In this document: positions 8,841 to 17,119 of the stretch, in pieces
How the letters are laid out: every line of letters starts with the position of its first letter
How positions within the stretch are numbered: position 1 is the first letter of the stretch
From: Planctomycetota bacterium
GTDB taxonomy: Bacteria > Planctomycetota > Phycisphaerae > Phycisphaerales > SM1A02
NCBI GenBank assembly: GCA_027622195.1
Contig: JAQBZO010000013.1
Coordinates: 1-44,980, forward strand
Direction of reading: 5' to 3'
Length of the DNA stretch: 44,980 nucleotides
Program-made: the position numbers and the translations under genes
The notes under the pieces: model-generated
Told to the model about the DNA's origin: nothing
Seen by the model: the letters and a program-made list of their open reading frames with translations, nothing else
Database searches by the model: none

Positions 8841-9301
8841 ACGCGAAGCATCTCCGAAAGTCGCGCAGGAAGCAAATGGAGAAACTGCTCAGCAACACGC
8901 CGATACGCGCCGATGCCCATTCCAACGGGATCATCCACTTCATGCGGCGCGAGGATGAGTTCGATTCGCGGATGAGGACCGCCTTGAAGTCCAGAGACGA
9001 GCCCATCCACAGCGTGCAAGTGCGACCTCGTCATCGGAAGCACAAAAGTCGCCGCCCTGACCATGTCCGCAGATACTTTTTTACTCTTGCCGTCGATGGT
9101 GATGTGCAGTTCCTTCAGCACTTCAATCGTCTCTGCATAAAAGGCATGTCCGTCCATTGCCCATGTTCCTGCACTCGCAAAAAAAACGTCCTTCGACGAC
9201 ACGCCGTTCACTTGACCCGTTTCGACGAGGTGACGAGCGATCGCCTCAGCCATCGGAGATCGGCATGTATTGCCAGTGCACACAAAGAGGACACTTCTCA
9301 C
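8837..9301 (-). CDS. Low-molecular-weight protein-tyrosine phosphatase
   Basis: This 154-residue LMW-PTP starts with VRSVLFVCTGNTCRSPMAEA. The P-loop C(X)5R gives the nucleophile C8 and R14, and the acid/base aspartate lies in VDDPVGMGIGAYR near residue 123. These enzymes dephosphorylate phosphotyrosine or phosphoarginine in the cytoplasm. Arsenate reductases of the same fold need further cysteines that are not evident here. The start is GTG at 9301, which places the P-loop at the usual distance; the frame is open to 9457 but the added residues do not look like the family. Its stop overlaps the rpiB start by four bases. The unknown gene at 9396 is divergent. Confidence 0.92.
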   Translation of the reverse strand: MRSVLFVCTGNTCRSPMAEAIARHLVETGQVNGVSSKDVFFASAGTWAMDGHAFYAETIEVLKELHITIDGKSKKVSADMVRAATFVLPMTRSHLHAVDGLVSGLQGGPHPRIELILAPHEVDDPVGMGIGAYRRVAEQFLHLLPARLSEMLRV

Positions 9302-9395
9302 AGTCGAATCGTATGGGCAATGGGACACCTCAGGTTGGCACGATCCACCCCCATCAATGTGATGTGCTGTACGCTGCCGTGAGGTCACCACTCGC

Positions 9396-9983
9396 ATGGA
9401 ATTCCTCACAGCAGACGAGGCCGCTACCCAACTTCGCGCCGCCGGGATTGAAGTCATCGAAGACGATGGATCGATTCAACGCTTTGGATTGGCGGACGAT
9501 GAACGATTGACTGCCATCGATATTGCCGCGTCCGATCACCCACAGTGCGGCCGACTCTCTCCCGAGGTCATTCGGATTGATCGCCAGCGCATCGCACCAA
9601 TGATTGAAGCGATTGTGCACAAACTTCACCTTCCAGAACTCCTCGGCATTCCGATGGGACGATGGAGAAACATCATTGATGCGGTCAGCGAGCCGCTCAA
9701 AGACAACAAGCACTGGACAAGCGTTGATTCTGAATTGGGACTCGAAGTGAACACTCGAGACGCGCTTGTCTTCAGTCAATCGGATCATCGCCTCCTGAGA
9801 GATCTTGCCGATGCCATCGTGATGAATGGGACTTCTCCCGCGCAAGGGATGGCGTTTGCGCCGACTGGATCTCCACTCTTGATCGAGTTACTTCCCGCTG
9901 GAGAGCTTGTCATCTGGGTGCATCACGCCGCCCTCGCTATCCAAGTTCGCGAAATCATTGCTCACGTGGTGGCGGCGAAGTAG
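9396..9983 (+). CDS. Hypothetical protein, 195 residues
   Basis: I do not recognise this protein. It begins at a clear ATG 95 bases from the divergent phosphatase start. It looks cytoplasmic: there is no signal peptide or membrane segment. The middle part (IDRQRIAPMIEAIVHKLHLPELLGIPMGRWRNIIDAV) is helical and mildly basic. The C-terminal third (GMAFAPTGSPLLIELLPAGELVIWVHHAALAIQ) looks like beta strands. No Cys or His metal cluster and no nucleotide-binding loop is present. The 3' end overlaps the convergent zinc-ribbon gene by 29 bases. The coding status is supported by its length, the start position and the way it fills the space between neighbours. Confidence 0.7.
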   Translation: MEFLTADEAATQLRAAGIEVIEDDGSIQRFGLADDERLTAIDIAASDHPQCGRLSPEVIRIDRQRIAPMIEAIVHKLHLPELLGIPMGRWRNIIDAVSEPLKDNKHWTSVDSELGLEVNTRDALVFSQSDHRLLRDLADAIVMNGTSPAQGMAFAPTGSPLLIELLPAGELVIWVHHAALAIQVREIIAHVVAAK

Positions 9984-10338
9984 CGTCCGTTTCGTCGGAC
10001 TCCTCGCGCACGATCACGATTGCACCGCGCTGATCGTGGGTCAATCCACAACTGAGACATCGAACGCCGGTCGAGGTTTCGATGACCGTTGATTCTCCAC
10101 AAGACGGACAAAGTCCCCTGCGCATGACGCGTCGGTTGAGCCCCTCCTCCCAGGCGCGTGCTCCTGCGCCGACAGGAACCACAATGAGCAAACCGAATAT
10201 CGCCAAGACAACAATCGCCAGCGAGCCGATCGGGAAGACAAACATGAGCAAGAAACTCACGCTAAACAGTCCGATGTAGCCAATGAACACGGCGATGGCG
10301 AATCGTTTATTGAAGGCGTGAAGCGTCGGACGAAACAC
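9955..10338 (-). CDS. Small membrane protein with C-terminal zinc ribbon
   Basis: The 127-residue protein has two hydrophobic segments (about 12-35 and 37-58, IAVFIGYIGLFSVSFLLMFVF and LAIVVLAIFGLLIVVPVGAG). A short basic linker follows, then a zinc ribbon CPSCGE…CLSCGL at about 77-98, and an acidic tail. The function is unknown. It has the same plan, membrane part then zinc ribbon, as the larger protein at 3638-4807. The gene lies divergently upstream of dnaN with 91 bases between the starts. It overlaps the unknown plus-strand gene at its 3' end by 29 bases. Confidence 0.72.
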   Translation of the reverse strand: MFRPTLHAFNKRFAIAVFIGYIGLFSVSFLLMFVFPIGSLAIVVLAIFGLLIVVPVGAGARAWEEGLNRRVMRRGLCPSCGESTVIETSTGVRCLSCGLTHDQRGAIVIVREESDETDATSPPPREQ

Positions 10339-10429
10339 CGTTCCAGTTTAGAGGTTTCCGACCCACACAACCCCTCGGCGGCAGCGGCTACACTTCCCCT
10401 TGGGCTTGTCCCACAGGGAACTACAACAG

Positions 10430-11554
10430 ATGCCAACGACCACCGATGGACTTCGTGTCCTTTGCAACCGCCCAGCCCTCGTTGACGCCCTCGCGATGGT
10501 GAGTGCGGTCGTCCCGAGCCGCAGCCCTGCGCCCATTCTTCTTTGCGTGCGCATCGTGGCGAAGGATGGAATGCTCACCCTTCAGGCCACCGATACTGAA
10601 ATCGGACTGGACCTGCACATCGCCAGTGTCGAGATCGATGCTGAAGGAGAAGCCCTTCTCCCCGCCGACAAATTCAATCAGATCGCGCGCGTAATGAATG
10701 ATGCAACGGTCAAGATCGAACTCGATCGCCATGCCGCGAACATCGTGGGTGCTCGGTCGAAGTTCAAGATTTTTGGACTCGATCCTTCCGAGTTCCCAGC
10801 CACCTCCGACATCTCGCAAGCGGTTCTTGATTTTGAGATTCCCGCTGGACAACTTCGTCGCATGATTGCTCGATCGGTCTTCGCCGTCGCTGCAGACAAC
10901 ACGCGCTATGCCCTCGCTGGTGTGCTCATCGAACGAAAGGGGCGCGGACTGCGCTTCGTTGCCACCGATGGACTTCGACTTGCGCTCGCGAAGGGCGACT
11001 GCGCCTCTCCTGCCGATGGCGATAGTCGTGTCATTGTTCCAGCCAAGGGACTCAATGTCCTCAATCGATTGTTGGATGATCCTGAAGCCATCGTTCGCGT
11101 CCTTCGCGATCGCAATCGACTCGTGTTTGAGATTGGAGACTCTGCCACTCTCGTGACGACCCTCGTGGAAGGCGTTTACCCTCCATTCGAGGAAGTGATT
11201 CCGAAGGAACATGACCGCAAGGCTGTTTTCGATTCAGGAGAGTTGTCAAGCGCGATCAAGCGCGCGGCATTGTTCACGAGCGAAGAGAGCAGAGTGGTGA
11301 AATTCTCGTTCTCTGGAAAGCAACTCACGCTGAAGAGTCAATCCGTTGACATGGGTGAGGCGGTCATCGAGATCGAAGCGACTTCGTTTGAGGGACAACC
11401 ACTCGATATCGGGTTTCGACCTCAGTTCATCACCGATGTGCTCCGCATCATCGAGTGCCAAGAAGTAAGCCTTGAAATGAAGGCACCGAACAAGCCATGC
11501 GTCCTCCGCGCGGGTGGCGACTTCGTCTACGTCTTGATGCCCGTCAATACCTGA
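10430..11554 (+). CDS. dnaN: DNA polymerase III beta subunit (sliding clamp)
   Basis: DnaN forms the dimeric ring that tethers DNA polymerase III to DNA. The 374-residue protein covers the usual three-fold repeated clamp domain. Recognisable segments are ATDTEIGL, the middle-domain ARSVFAVAADNTRYALAGV with FVATDGLRLALA, and the C-terminal VYVLMPVN that forms part of the partner-binding pocket. ATG 10430 is chosen because AGGGA lies about 10 bases upstream and the length fits the family. An in-frame TTG at 10400 is less likely. dnaA, recF and gyrB are not beside it, so the gene sits apart from the classical origin cluster. It converges with the redoxin gene with a 5-base gap. Confidence 0.97.
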   Translation: MPTTTDGLRVLCNRPALVDALAMVSAVVPSRSPAPILLCVRIVAKDGMLTLQATDTEIGLDLHIASVEIDAEGEALLPADKFNQIARVMNDATVKIELDRHAANIVGARSKFKIFGLDPSEFPATSDISQAVLDFEIPAGQLRRMIARSVFAVAADNTRYALAGVLIERKGRGLRFVATDGLRLALAKGDCASPADGDSRVIVPAKGLNVLNRLLDDPEAIVRVLRDRNRLVFEIGDSATLVTTLVEGVYPPFEEVIPKEHDRKAVFDSGELSSAIKRAALFTSEESRVVKFSFSGKQLTLKSQSVDMGEAVIEIEATSFEGQPLDIGFRPQFITDVLRIIECQEVSLEMKAPNKPCVLRAGGDFVYVLMPVNT

Positions 11555-11559
11555 TTTGA

Positions 11560-12216
11560 TTAGCCGCGCTTGCGACCGCCATACTTCACAGGGCATCCGT
11601 ACGCCTTGGTCGTGGATGGCGATGGTTGTTTTCCATCCTTCAGTGCTTGCACTGCATTCACGACATAATTCAATTCGCCTTTGTCATCAATCGCGCCCGC
11701 GTAGGCAAGCATTCCCGTCGCATCAATCACATAGCAATGGGGAGTCGACTTCGCTCCGTACAGATGTCCGACCTTGCCGTCTCCATCAATGAGCGCTGGT
11801 CCATCCACATGGTGTTGCGCGAGATACTTTGCACTTTTGCTTGGGTTCTCTGCATCGCTCTTCGTGCTATTGATGAAATAGAAGACGACGGTCGGATCAA
11901 TCTTGCGTGCATCGTCGACCATTTTCGTCACCGCTCCAGACTCAGACTTCGCACGGCACACTGGGCAATCGGGATTGATCCACTGAAGCACGATCACTTT
12001 CCCCTTCGCTGATGCAAGCGTGTAATCCTTTCCATCGGCACCCTTGAGTGTGAAGTCGGGAGCGGTCGCACCGACCGCGGCCACTTCTGGTGCCGCCGTC
12101 GGAGCATCGGCAGGCGCCGCGGTGGGTCGAGTGGGAACCACGGTGTCGTCTGCAAACACCGAGCAGACCAATGCGAGTGCGATCAACGAGGATTGAATGA
12201 GGGCGGGATGTTTCAT
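11560..12216 (-). CDS. Exported thioredoxin-like redoxin with CPVC motif
   Basis: This 218-residue protein begins with a signal peptide (KHPALIQSSLIALALVCSVFA), followed by an Ala/Pro/Thr-rich linker. An AhpC/TSA-Redoxin-type thioredoxin fold starts at about residue 50 (GATAPDFTLKGADGKDYTL). The likely active site is INPDCPVCRAKS, a CxxC pair; STPHCYVID and a C-terminal GCPVKY carry further cysteines. It probably acts outside the cytoplasmic membrane in thiol-disulfide chemistry or peroxide handling; which of these cannot be told. ATG 12216 is preceded by AAGGAG, a near-perfect ribosome binding site. It lies 69 bases downstream of the DsbD-N-like gene on the same strand, so a redox operon is likely. 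Confidence 0.85.
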   Translation of the reverse strand: MKHPALIQSSLIALALVCSVFADDTVVPTRPTAAPADAPTAAPEVAAVGATAPDFTLKGADGKDYTLASAKGKVIVLQWINPDCPVCRAKSESGAVTKMVDDARKIDPTVVFYFINSTKSDAENPSKSAKYLAQHHVDGPALIDGDGKVGHLYGAKSTPHCYVIDATGMLAYAGAIDDKGELNYVVNAVQALKDGKQPSPSTTKAYGCPVKYGGRKRG

Positions 12217-12285
12217 TAACTCTCCTTGTGCTGAGTGGTCGTTCTTGGGACTCTGAAAATCTACAATTAGACTACCGACCAAGAT

Positions 12286-13158
12286 CTAGGGCAGCATGAT
12301 TGGTGGCGGGACGACTTTGACGACGGCCGAGAATCTCCCTCCGCAGCCGGAAAACTCTGTCGATCCAAGAATCGCCGCTCGGACAGAGGATCCTTCGACA
12401 AAATCGGCGGCGCGGAAAGTCATTGGGATCAGCGCCACAAGCCGATCGCCTTCAATCGATGTCGCGAATGGCCCTGCCGTCGTCGTCGTGATCCCGAGTG
12501 GTACATCGACCACGATCTGAGGAGATGCATCGCCCATCCACCCTTGCACCTCGACTCGAAGGAATGCCGATTGTTGCGTCACGACCGAAACCATTGTGCG
12601 TTGTGAGAGGTCGTTGCCCAGCCCAGCGTCACTCAGCGGCGGCGCGCCAACCACAGGATCGAGGAGTTGCGCCGTCAGCGTCGCCTTCCCAGCGATGCAT
12701 TTCTCTTTACACACGAGCCACCCAACATTGATCTGCGAGGACGAACTCATCGCATTGGGCGCTGATCCAGTTTTTCGCCTGACAGGAACATAGAGAATCA
12801 GAGCGCGCTCGTATCCAAATGACACTTCGTTCTCGCCACGAAGGACGGTTGGGCAGGGAAAGAGCGTCTCCCCGACACATTCGAACAGAGCGCCTTGAAC
12901 CGACACCGTCGGCGCAAGCCCACTCTCGCCTGGGTTGATCCAATACAGATGCCAACCCTCTTGAATCATGAACTGGACGATCATGACGGGGTCGGCGACT
13001 CCATCGACATGAACAAGTTGCGGATTCACACTCACTTGCACATGCTCGGTGGTCTGCGCGAGGACTTCCCCTTCGTCCCCCAAGACTGGCGCAGCCAATG
13101 TCGTGACGAACACGAATGCAATCCGTGCGATCCACCTTCGATAGACTTCGCTCGTCAC
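12286..13158 (-). CDS. Exported DsbD N-terminal-like (DsbC corrector domain) protein
   Basis: A signal peptide (RRWIARIAFVFVTTLAAPVLG) leads into a beta-rich domain resembling the periplasmic N-terminal domain of DsbD/ScsB. The hallmarks are WHLYWINPGESGLAPTV, FGYERALILYVPV and a paired-cysteine WLVCKEKCIAGKATL. That domain passes electrons from the membrane part of DsbD to periplasmic partners. Here there is no transmembrane DsbD part, so this is a stand-alone, secreted module. GTG 13158 is preferred because it gives a normal signal peptide. In-frame ATGs at 13191 and 13197 would run into the start codon of the divergent rhodanese-like gene. The redoxin gene follows 69 bases downstream. Confidence 0.78.
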   Translation of the reverse strand: MTSEVYRRWIARIAFVFVTTLAAPVLGDEGEVLAQTTEHVQVSVNPQLVHVDGVADPVMIVQFMIQEGWHLYWINPGESGLAPTVSVQGALFECVGETLFPCPTVLRGENEVSFGYERALILYVPVRRKTGSAPNAMSSSSQINVGWLVCKEKCIAGKATLTAQLLDPVVGAPPLSDAGLGNDLSQRTMVSVVTQQSAFLRVEVQGWMGDASPQIVVDVPLGITTTTAGPFATSIEGDRLVALIPMTFRAADFVEGSSVRAAILGSTEFSGCGGRFSAVVKVVPPPIMLP

Positions 13159-13189
13159 GCCGATACTGTAGTCCGATGGACTCTTCACC

Positions 13190-13642
13190 ATGCACACGAT
13201 TCAATCCACCATTCGTCTCTCGTTCATTCTCTCTGTCACATTGCTTGCAATGCTGGGATGCGACAACAGCGTGAGCGATAAGAATCTCGTCTATGTGCCG
13301 CTTCTTGAAGTGGACCAACTTCTTGCGCCTCGCCCCGTGCTGTTCGAGAATCCGAAGGCTGGACTCTGGCTCGATCCTCGCCTTCCTGCGCAGTACGAGG
13401 CGGGACACATTCCAGGTGCGATCAGCATGCCGTTTCCCACGATGTTGACCGTGGCCAAGAGTCAGCTGCAAGGCCAGGGCGCGATCATCGTGTACGACAC
13501 CAACTACGACGACATCCTTGGGAAAGCCGGCGCCAAAAGACTGATGGAACTGGGGATCAAGAATGTGTACAACCTGCAGGGTGGACTCGATGTCTGGCAA
13601 AAAGCTGGACATCCCATCGTGACGGGACCGAATCCGAATTAG
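13190..13642 (+). CDS. Rhodanese-like lipoprotein lacking the catalytic cysteine
   Basis: This 150-residue protein has a lipoprotein-type signal ending MLGC, with the likely lipidated cysteine at C24. A single rhodanese domain follows (about 35-145). The fold is clear from YEAGHIPGAISMPF, the AIIVYD strand and NLQGGLDVWQKAGHPI. The usual active-site cysteine after the VVYC strand is replaced by aspartate (D103, VYDTNYDDILG), so sulfurtransferase activity is unlikely. It may bind ligands or partners at the cell envelope. Its ATG faces the DsbD-N-like gene, so the envelope redox genes are divergently paired. The 3' end overlaps the atpG stop by four bases. Confidence 0.85.
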   Translation: MHTIQSTIRLSFILSVTLLAMLGCDNSVSDKNLVYVPLLEVDQLLAPRPVLFENPKAGLWLDPRLPAQYEAGHIPGAISMPFPTMLTVAKSQLQGQGAIIVYDTNYDDILGKAGAKRLMELGIKNVYNLQGGLDVWQKAGHPIVTGPNPN

Positions 13643-14505
13643 GCGAGCGCTGCAGCACCCGAGATGATCTCGGTGAGCTCGGTCGTGATCTTGGTTTGGC
13701 GAGCGCGATTGTAATTGCGCTTGAGCGTTCGTCCCAAGTCACTCGCATTGTCGGTCGCCGCCTTCATCGCCACCATGCGCATCACATTCTCGCTCACCAC
13801 GGCGTCGTTGAACGCTTGGAAAAGCGACACGCGAACAGCGCGCGGCAACAATTGCGAAACCAATTCCGCCGCGCTTGGACTGAACTCATACGAGGCCGAA
13901 CTGGTTGCAGCCCCCGCCGCGGTTGGCATCGCCATCGGCAGCAATTGCACGACTTCGGGCGTTTGGCGGCTATTGGACACAAAGCGTGTCGAAGCCACAT
14001 GAATGCTGCTGTATTGCCCTGCCTTGAAGGCGTCCATCAATCGCTCAGCGAGTTGCTGAACCTCGTCGAATGTCGGCTTGTCTCCAAATGAAATCGTCTC
14101 AAGCACGGCCATCTTCGAAAAACGGAAGAAGGAAACTGGCTTTTTGCCTGCTGCAAAAATATCGACCTGCTTGCCAGAGGCGATCTGCTCCTTGACGAAG
14201 CGTGCCGACATGCGAAGGATGTTGCTGTTGTAGGTCCCGCACAATCCTCGGTCCGAACCGACCACAAGAATCAGAACGCGCCCCGAATCACCCACCGCGC
14301 GAAGGAGTGGATGCTCAACATCACCAGCAGCAGCTGACACTTCAGAGACCAATTGACGAATGCGATCGGTGTAGGGACGCGACGCCTTCGTCCAAGCGAG
14401 GCTCGCTGTGAACTTCGCCGTTGCAATCATCTGCATCGTCTTCGTGATTCGCTGAATAGTGCGAACCGCAATCATCCGCTTCTTGATCTCACGAATCTGT
14501 GCCAT
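13639..14505 (-). CDS. atpG: ATP synthase F1 gamma subunit
   Basis: AtpG is the central rotating shaft of F1F0 ATP synthase. The 288-residue protein has the conserved N-terminal helix (MAQIREIKKRM, TIQRITKTMQMIATAKF), the GSDRGLCGTYNSNI strand region and the C-terminal helix (MRMVAMKAATDNASDLG, YNRARQTKITTELTEI). The start ATG 14505 places MAQIREIKKR at residue 1; the frame extends upstream to 14610 but those residues overlap the previous gene. No other atp gene is in the window, although atpG normally lies between atpA and atpD. It follows the PhnP-like gene by 13 bases and may be cotranscribed with it and thiE. The 3' end overlaps the rhodanese-like gene by four bases. Confidence 0.96.
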   Translation of the reverse strand: MAQIREIKKRMIAVRTIQRITKTMQMIATAKFTASLAWTKASRPYTDRIRQLVSEVSAAAGDVEHPLLRAVGDSGRVLILVVGSDRGLCGTYNSNILRMSARFVKEQIASGKQVDIFAAGKKPVSFFRFSKMAVLETISFGDKPTFDEVQQLAERLMDAFKAGQYSSIHVASTRFVSNSRQTPEVVQLLPMAMPTAAGAATSSASYEFSPSAAELVSQLLPRAVRVSLFQAFNDAVVSENVMRMVAMKAATDNASDLGRTLKRNYNRARQTKITTELTEIISGAAALA

Positions 14506-14518
14506 AGAGGGCGGAATG

Positions 14519-15394
14519 CTACCGAATGGACGAGGATCTGACTTCGAGTCCGTCCCATCCCGCTTCGACCCCATTGGGCAACGTTTCCGCCAGCGTCGCA
14601 TGAGAAGCATCGTGCGCCAAGTGCACCAAAATCGTCCTGCGCGCTTTGAGCGACTGGGCCATCTCGATCGCCTGAGGAATGGTGAAGTGGGTTGGATGCG
14701 GTTTGTACCGAAGCGCGTCCAGAATCAGGGTGGAAACCCCCTGAAGAGACGCATGCGACTCTTGCGGAATCGACGAGACATCCGTGCACCAAGCAAGGGG
14801 AAAGAGCGGATCGTCGGCGAGGCTCCCATCCTCTGGCTCGATGCGAAAACCAAGCACAGGCATGACCCCATGCCGCAGATCGATGGCCAGAATGCGGAGT
14901 CCATGAACGGTGCGCGATTCGCCAGGCACGATGACCACCTTTTCAATGTCGGCGACCCAGTTCGCTGCCCCGTTGGGACCACGCTCGCCGCAAAAGATGT
15001 GCCGATACACACGCTCGAGATCGCCCCACGCATCAGCCGACGTCGCGAGTCGCATCGGCGAATCTTGCATGACGTTGTAGCGGCGCAGTTCATCAATCCC
15101 CCACACATGATCGACATGCGCATGCGTTACAAGAATCTCGTCGGCACGGTTCAACTGCGCGCTGAGTGCTTGTTGTCGATGATCGGGACCGCAGTCCAGC
15201 AAGATGCACCGTGGATTCCCGTCTGGGTCAGTGAAACGAAGTGCGCCCGCCGTGCGCAGTCGGTGGTCGCGAGGATCGTCACTCCTACACACAGGACAGG
15301 TGCATCCAATGGAGGGCACACCAGAACTTGTTCCTGTCCCAAGCAGCGTGAGGCGCGCGTCTCGAATAGAACGAATGGGATCGCTCACACGCAT
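14519..15394 (-). CDS. MBL-fold metal-dependent hydrolase, PhnP-like
   Basis: This 291-residue metallo-beta-lactamase-fold protein starts with LTLLGTGTSSGVPSIGC followed by CPVC; PhnP-type enzymes use such cysteines to hold a structural zinc. The active-site motif THAHVDHVWGID supplies HxHxDH. Further metal ligands are expected in LRHGV, AWCTD and the VHLAHDASH segment. PhnP proteins are cyclic phosphodiesterases; the natural substrate here is unknown because no phn genes are nearby. Its start overlaps the end of thiE by 10 bases and atpG follows 13 bases later, so thiE, this gene and atpG probably form one transcription unit. Confidence 0.88.
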   Translation of the reverse strand: MRVSDPIRSIRDARLTLLGTGTSSGVPSIGCTCPVCRSDDPRDHRLRTAGALRFTDPDGNPRCILLDCGPDHRQQALSAQLNRADEILVTHAHVDHVWGIDELRRYNVMQDSPMRLATSADAWGDLERVYRHIFCGERGPNGAANWVADIEKVVIVPGESRTVHGLRILAIDLRHGVMPVLGFRIEPEDGSLADDPLFPLAWCTDVSSIPQESHASLQGVSTLILDALRYKPHPTHFTIPQAIEMAQSLKARRTILVHLAHDASHATLAETLPNGVEAGWDGLEVRSSSIR

Positions 15395-16413
15395 ACTCCA
15401 ACACAGAGCGAGCGAGCGACTTCACGCGGATGGTCTGCCCCACAGATCGCACTCGAGACGGCGATGCCGCGTGCTCCAGCATCCAACACGGTCGACACAT
15501 TCGATGGATTCACTCCGCCAATCGCAAGATGGTGGATCGAGGGAAACGCTCGGCTGATTTCGGTGATCAAGGTCGGTCCCACGACGGGAGTGTCACCCTT
15601 GAGCGCACTCGCAAACATCGGCCCGATGCCGATGGAATCGGCACCCGATTTAATGGCCGCTGCAGCTTGAGCAAGCGAATGGGTCGAGACTCCCACGAGC
15701 AGCGAACTCCCCGCGATCGCTCGCACTTGCGTCACAGAGAGGTCTGATTGCCCCACGTGAACTCCATCGGCTGCGGCGGCAAGAGCCACGTCGACCCGGT
15801 CATTCACGATGACGCTCACTCCAAGAGGACGGGCGATCGCGATGATCTCGCGTGTGTGCGATGCGAGTGTTCCTCCATCCATCGACTTCTCTCGAACTTG
15901 CACGCAGTCACATCCACCTTCGATCGCTTGAGTGAGAACATCTCTCCAAGGACGGCGGCACAGATCGATCGTGAGCAGCAAGCACAGCGACCACTGCCTC
16001 GATCGACCTGATCCGAGCGCGAGAATGAGTTTCGATGATTCGGTGTAAAGGTGATATCGAAGGCGTTCGAGCGCGGGAGCCTTCTCAGGATCAACACACT
16101 TGAACACTTCTTCCATCGCTCGAAGTGCTTCTGCCACGCGACTTGCATTCGCCGAAGCGATCGCGTGGGCACCCGCGCGCGATCCCTCAAGCGATCCCTT
16201 GACATCACATCCGACATCGGTTTCAGTCGAGCGCGCCGCGATCAATCGAACGCCATCGAGCGAGTTCACCAGTTCGGCCAGTTCATGCCGCGCTGATTTG
16301 AATGAGTCAACGAGGTCACGCCGATCCAGGACAAATCGAGCAAGATCTTCAAGCACACGCAATGCTTCGCAGGCTCGGTTTCCATTGGCGTCAATCAATC
16401 GATAGAACGACAT
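15385..16413 (-). CDS. thiE: ThiD2-ThiE fusion: thiamine-phosphate synthase
   Basis: The 342-residue protein has two parts. Residues 1 to about 130 (RLIDANGNRACEALRVLEDL, ETDVGCDVKG, ANASRVAEALRAMEE) match the ThiD2-type domain, thought to phosphorylate hydroxymethylpyrimidine phosphate. Residues about 135-342 form a ThiE TIM barrel with CVQVREK, VIVNDRVDVALAAAADGVHV, VGVSTHS, GIGPMF and AIGGVNPSNV. ThiE joins HMP-pyrophosphate and thiazole phosphate to give thiamine phosphate. The fusion would supply and use the pyrimidine in one protein. ATG 16413 gives MSFYRLIDANGNR, the usual ThiD2 start. No TPP riboswitch fits in the 67-base gap to the divergent superoxide dismutase gene. The PhnP-like gene overlaps its 3' end by 10 bases. 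Confidence 0.93.
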   Translation of the reverse strand: MSFYRLIDANGNRACEALRVLEDLARFVLDRRDLVDSFKSARHELAELVNSLDGVRLIAARSTETDVGCDVKGSLEGSRAGAHAIASANASRVAEALRAMEEVFKCVDPEKAPALERLRYHLYTESSKLILALGSGRSRQWSLCLLLTIDLCRRPWRDVLTQAIEGGCDCVQVREKSMDGGTLASHTREIIAIARPLGVSVIVNDRVDVALAAAADGVHVGQSDLSVTQVRAIAGSSLLVGVSTHSLAQAAAAIKSGADSIGIGPMFASALKGDTPVVGPTLITEISRAFPSIHHLAIGGVNPSNVSTVLDAGARGIAVSSAICGADHPREVARSLCVGVCV

Positions 16414-16480
16414 TGCCTTCGAAGGTTAGTCGGCGCGCGGCGTGAACAAGTGAGTTATCATTGACCCATAGGAAATCAAC

Positions 16481-17119
16481 ATGGCATACCCCTTCACCCT
16501 TCCAGAACTCACCTACCCCGAAGACGCCCTCGAACCTGTCATCGATCGGCAGACGATGATGATTCATCGAACGAAGCACCATCAGGCGTACATCAATAAT
16601 CTCAACAAGGCCCTTGAGCCACATGCCGATTTGCATTCATTGTGTGGCGGAAAATTGTGCCGTGCACTTTCGACTTTGCCAGAATCCATTCGCACCGCAG
16701 TGCGCAACAATGGAGGCGGACATTGGAATCACAAGGCATTCTGGACGATGCTCTGCCCTGCATCGCAGAGTGGAGCGCCATCTCCAGCACTCGCGGCCGC
16801 GATCGATTCGTCGCTCGGCGGAATCGAAGCGATGAAAACGAAGTTCGGGACCGCTGCCGCCAGCCGTTTTGGATCAGGCTGGGCGTGGATCGTGGTGAAA
16901 GCAGACAAGACACTCGCAGTGACATCGACTCCCAATCAAGACAATCCACTCATGTCGGGATTCGTCGAGGTCGAGGGCGTCCCCATTCTCGGACTCGACG
17001 TGTGGGAACACGCTTACTACTTGAATTACCAGAATCGCAGACCCGATTATGTCTCGGCGTTTTGGTCCATCGTGAACTGGAGCGAAGTCTCGCGCCGGTT
17101 CGCTGACACGACGGTCTAG
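16481..17119 (+). CDS. sodA: Superoxide dismutase, Mn/Fe family (Mn-type residues)
   Basis: The 212-residue enzyme converts superoxide to oxygen and hydrogen peroxide in the cytoplasm. All four metal ligands are present: H29 (MMIHRTKHH), H81 ([11 protein letters not shown]), and D173 and H177 in the signature [11 protein letters not shown]. The GGGHWNH block together with NQDNPLM, which carries the second-sphere glutamine, is typical of Mn-dependent members; Fe or cambialistic use cannot be excluded. No signal peptide is seen. The gene diverges from thiE across 67 bases. Its 3' end overlaps the convergent lipoprotein gene by four bases. Confidence 0.96.
   Translation: MAYPFTLPELTYPEDALEPVIDRQTMMIHRTKHHQAYINNLNKALEPHADLHSLCGGKLCRALSTLPESIRTAVRNNGGGHWNHKAFWTMLCPASQSGAPSPALAAAIDSSLGGIEAMKTKFGTAAASRFGSGWAWIVVKADKTLAVTSTPNQDNPLMSGFVEVEGVPILGLDVWEHAYYLNYQNRRPDYVSAFWSIVNWSEVSRRFADTTV

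Noticed and set aside
12707-13612. 301-codon minus-strand open frame
   Set aside because: It overlaps the rhodanese and DsbD-N-like genes in the wrong frame and shows no domain.
14459-15670. 403-codon plus-strand open frame
   Set aside because: It runs antisense through atpG start, the PhnP-like gene and thiE, whose motifs are intact; its translation is Arg-rich and without family features.
16414-16480. Possible TPP riboswitch upstream of thiE
   Set aside because: The gap is only 67 bases and holds no CTGAGA-type thi-box pattern.
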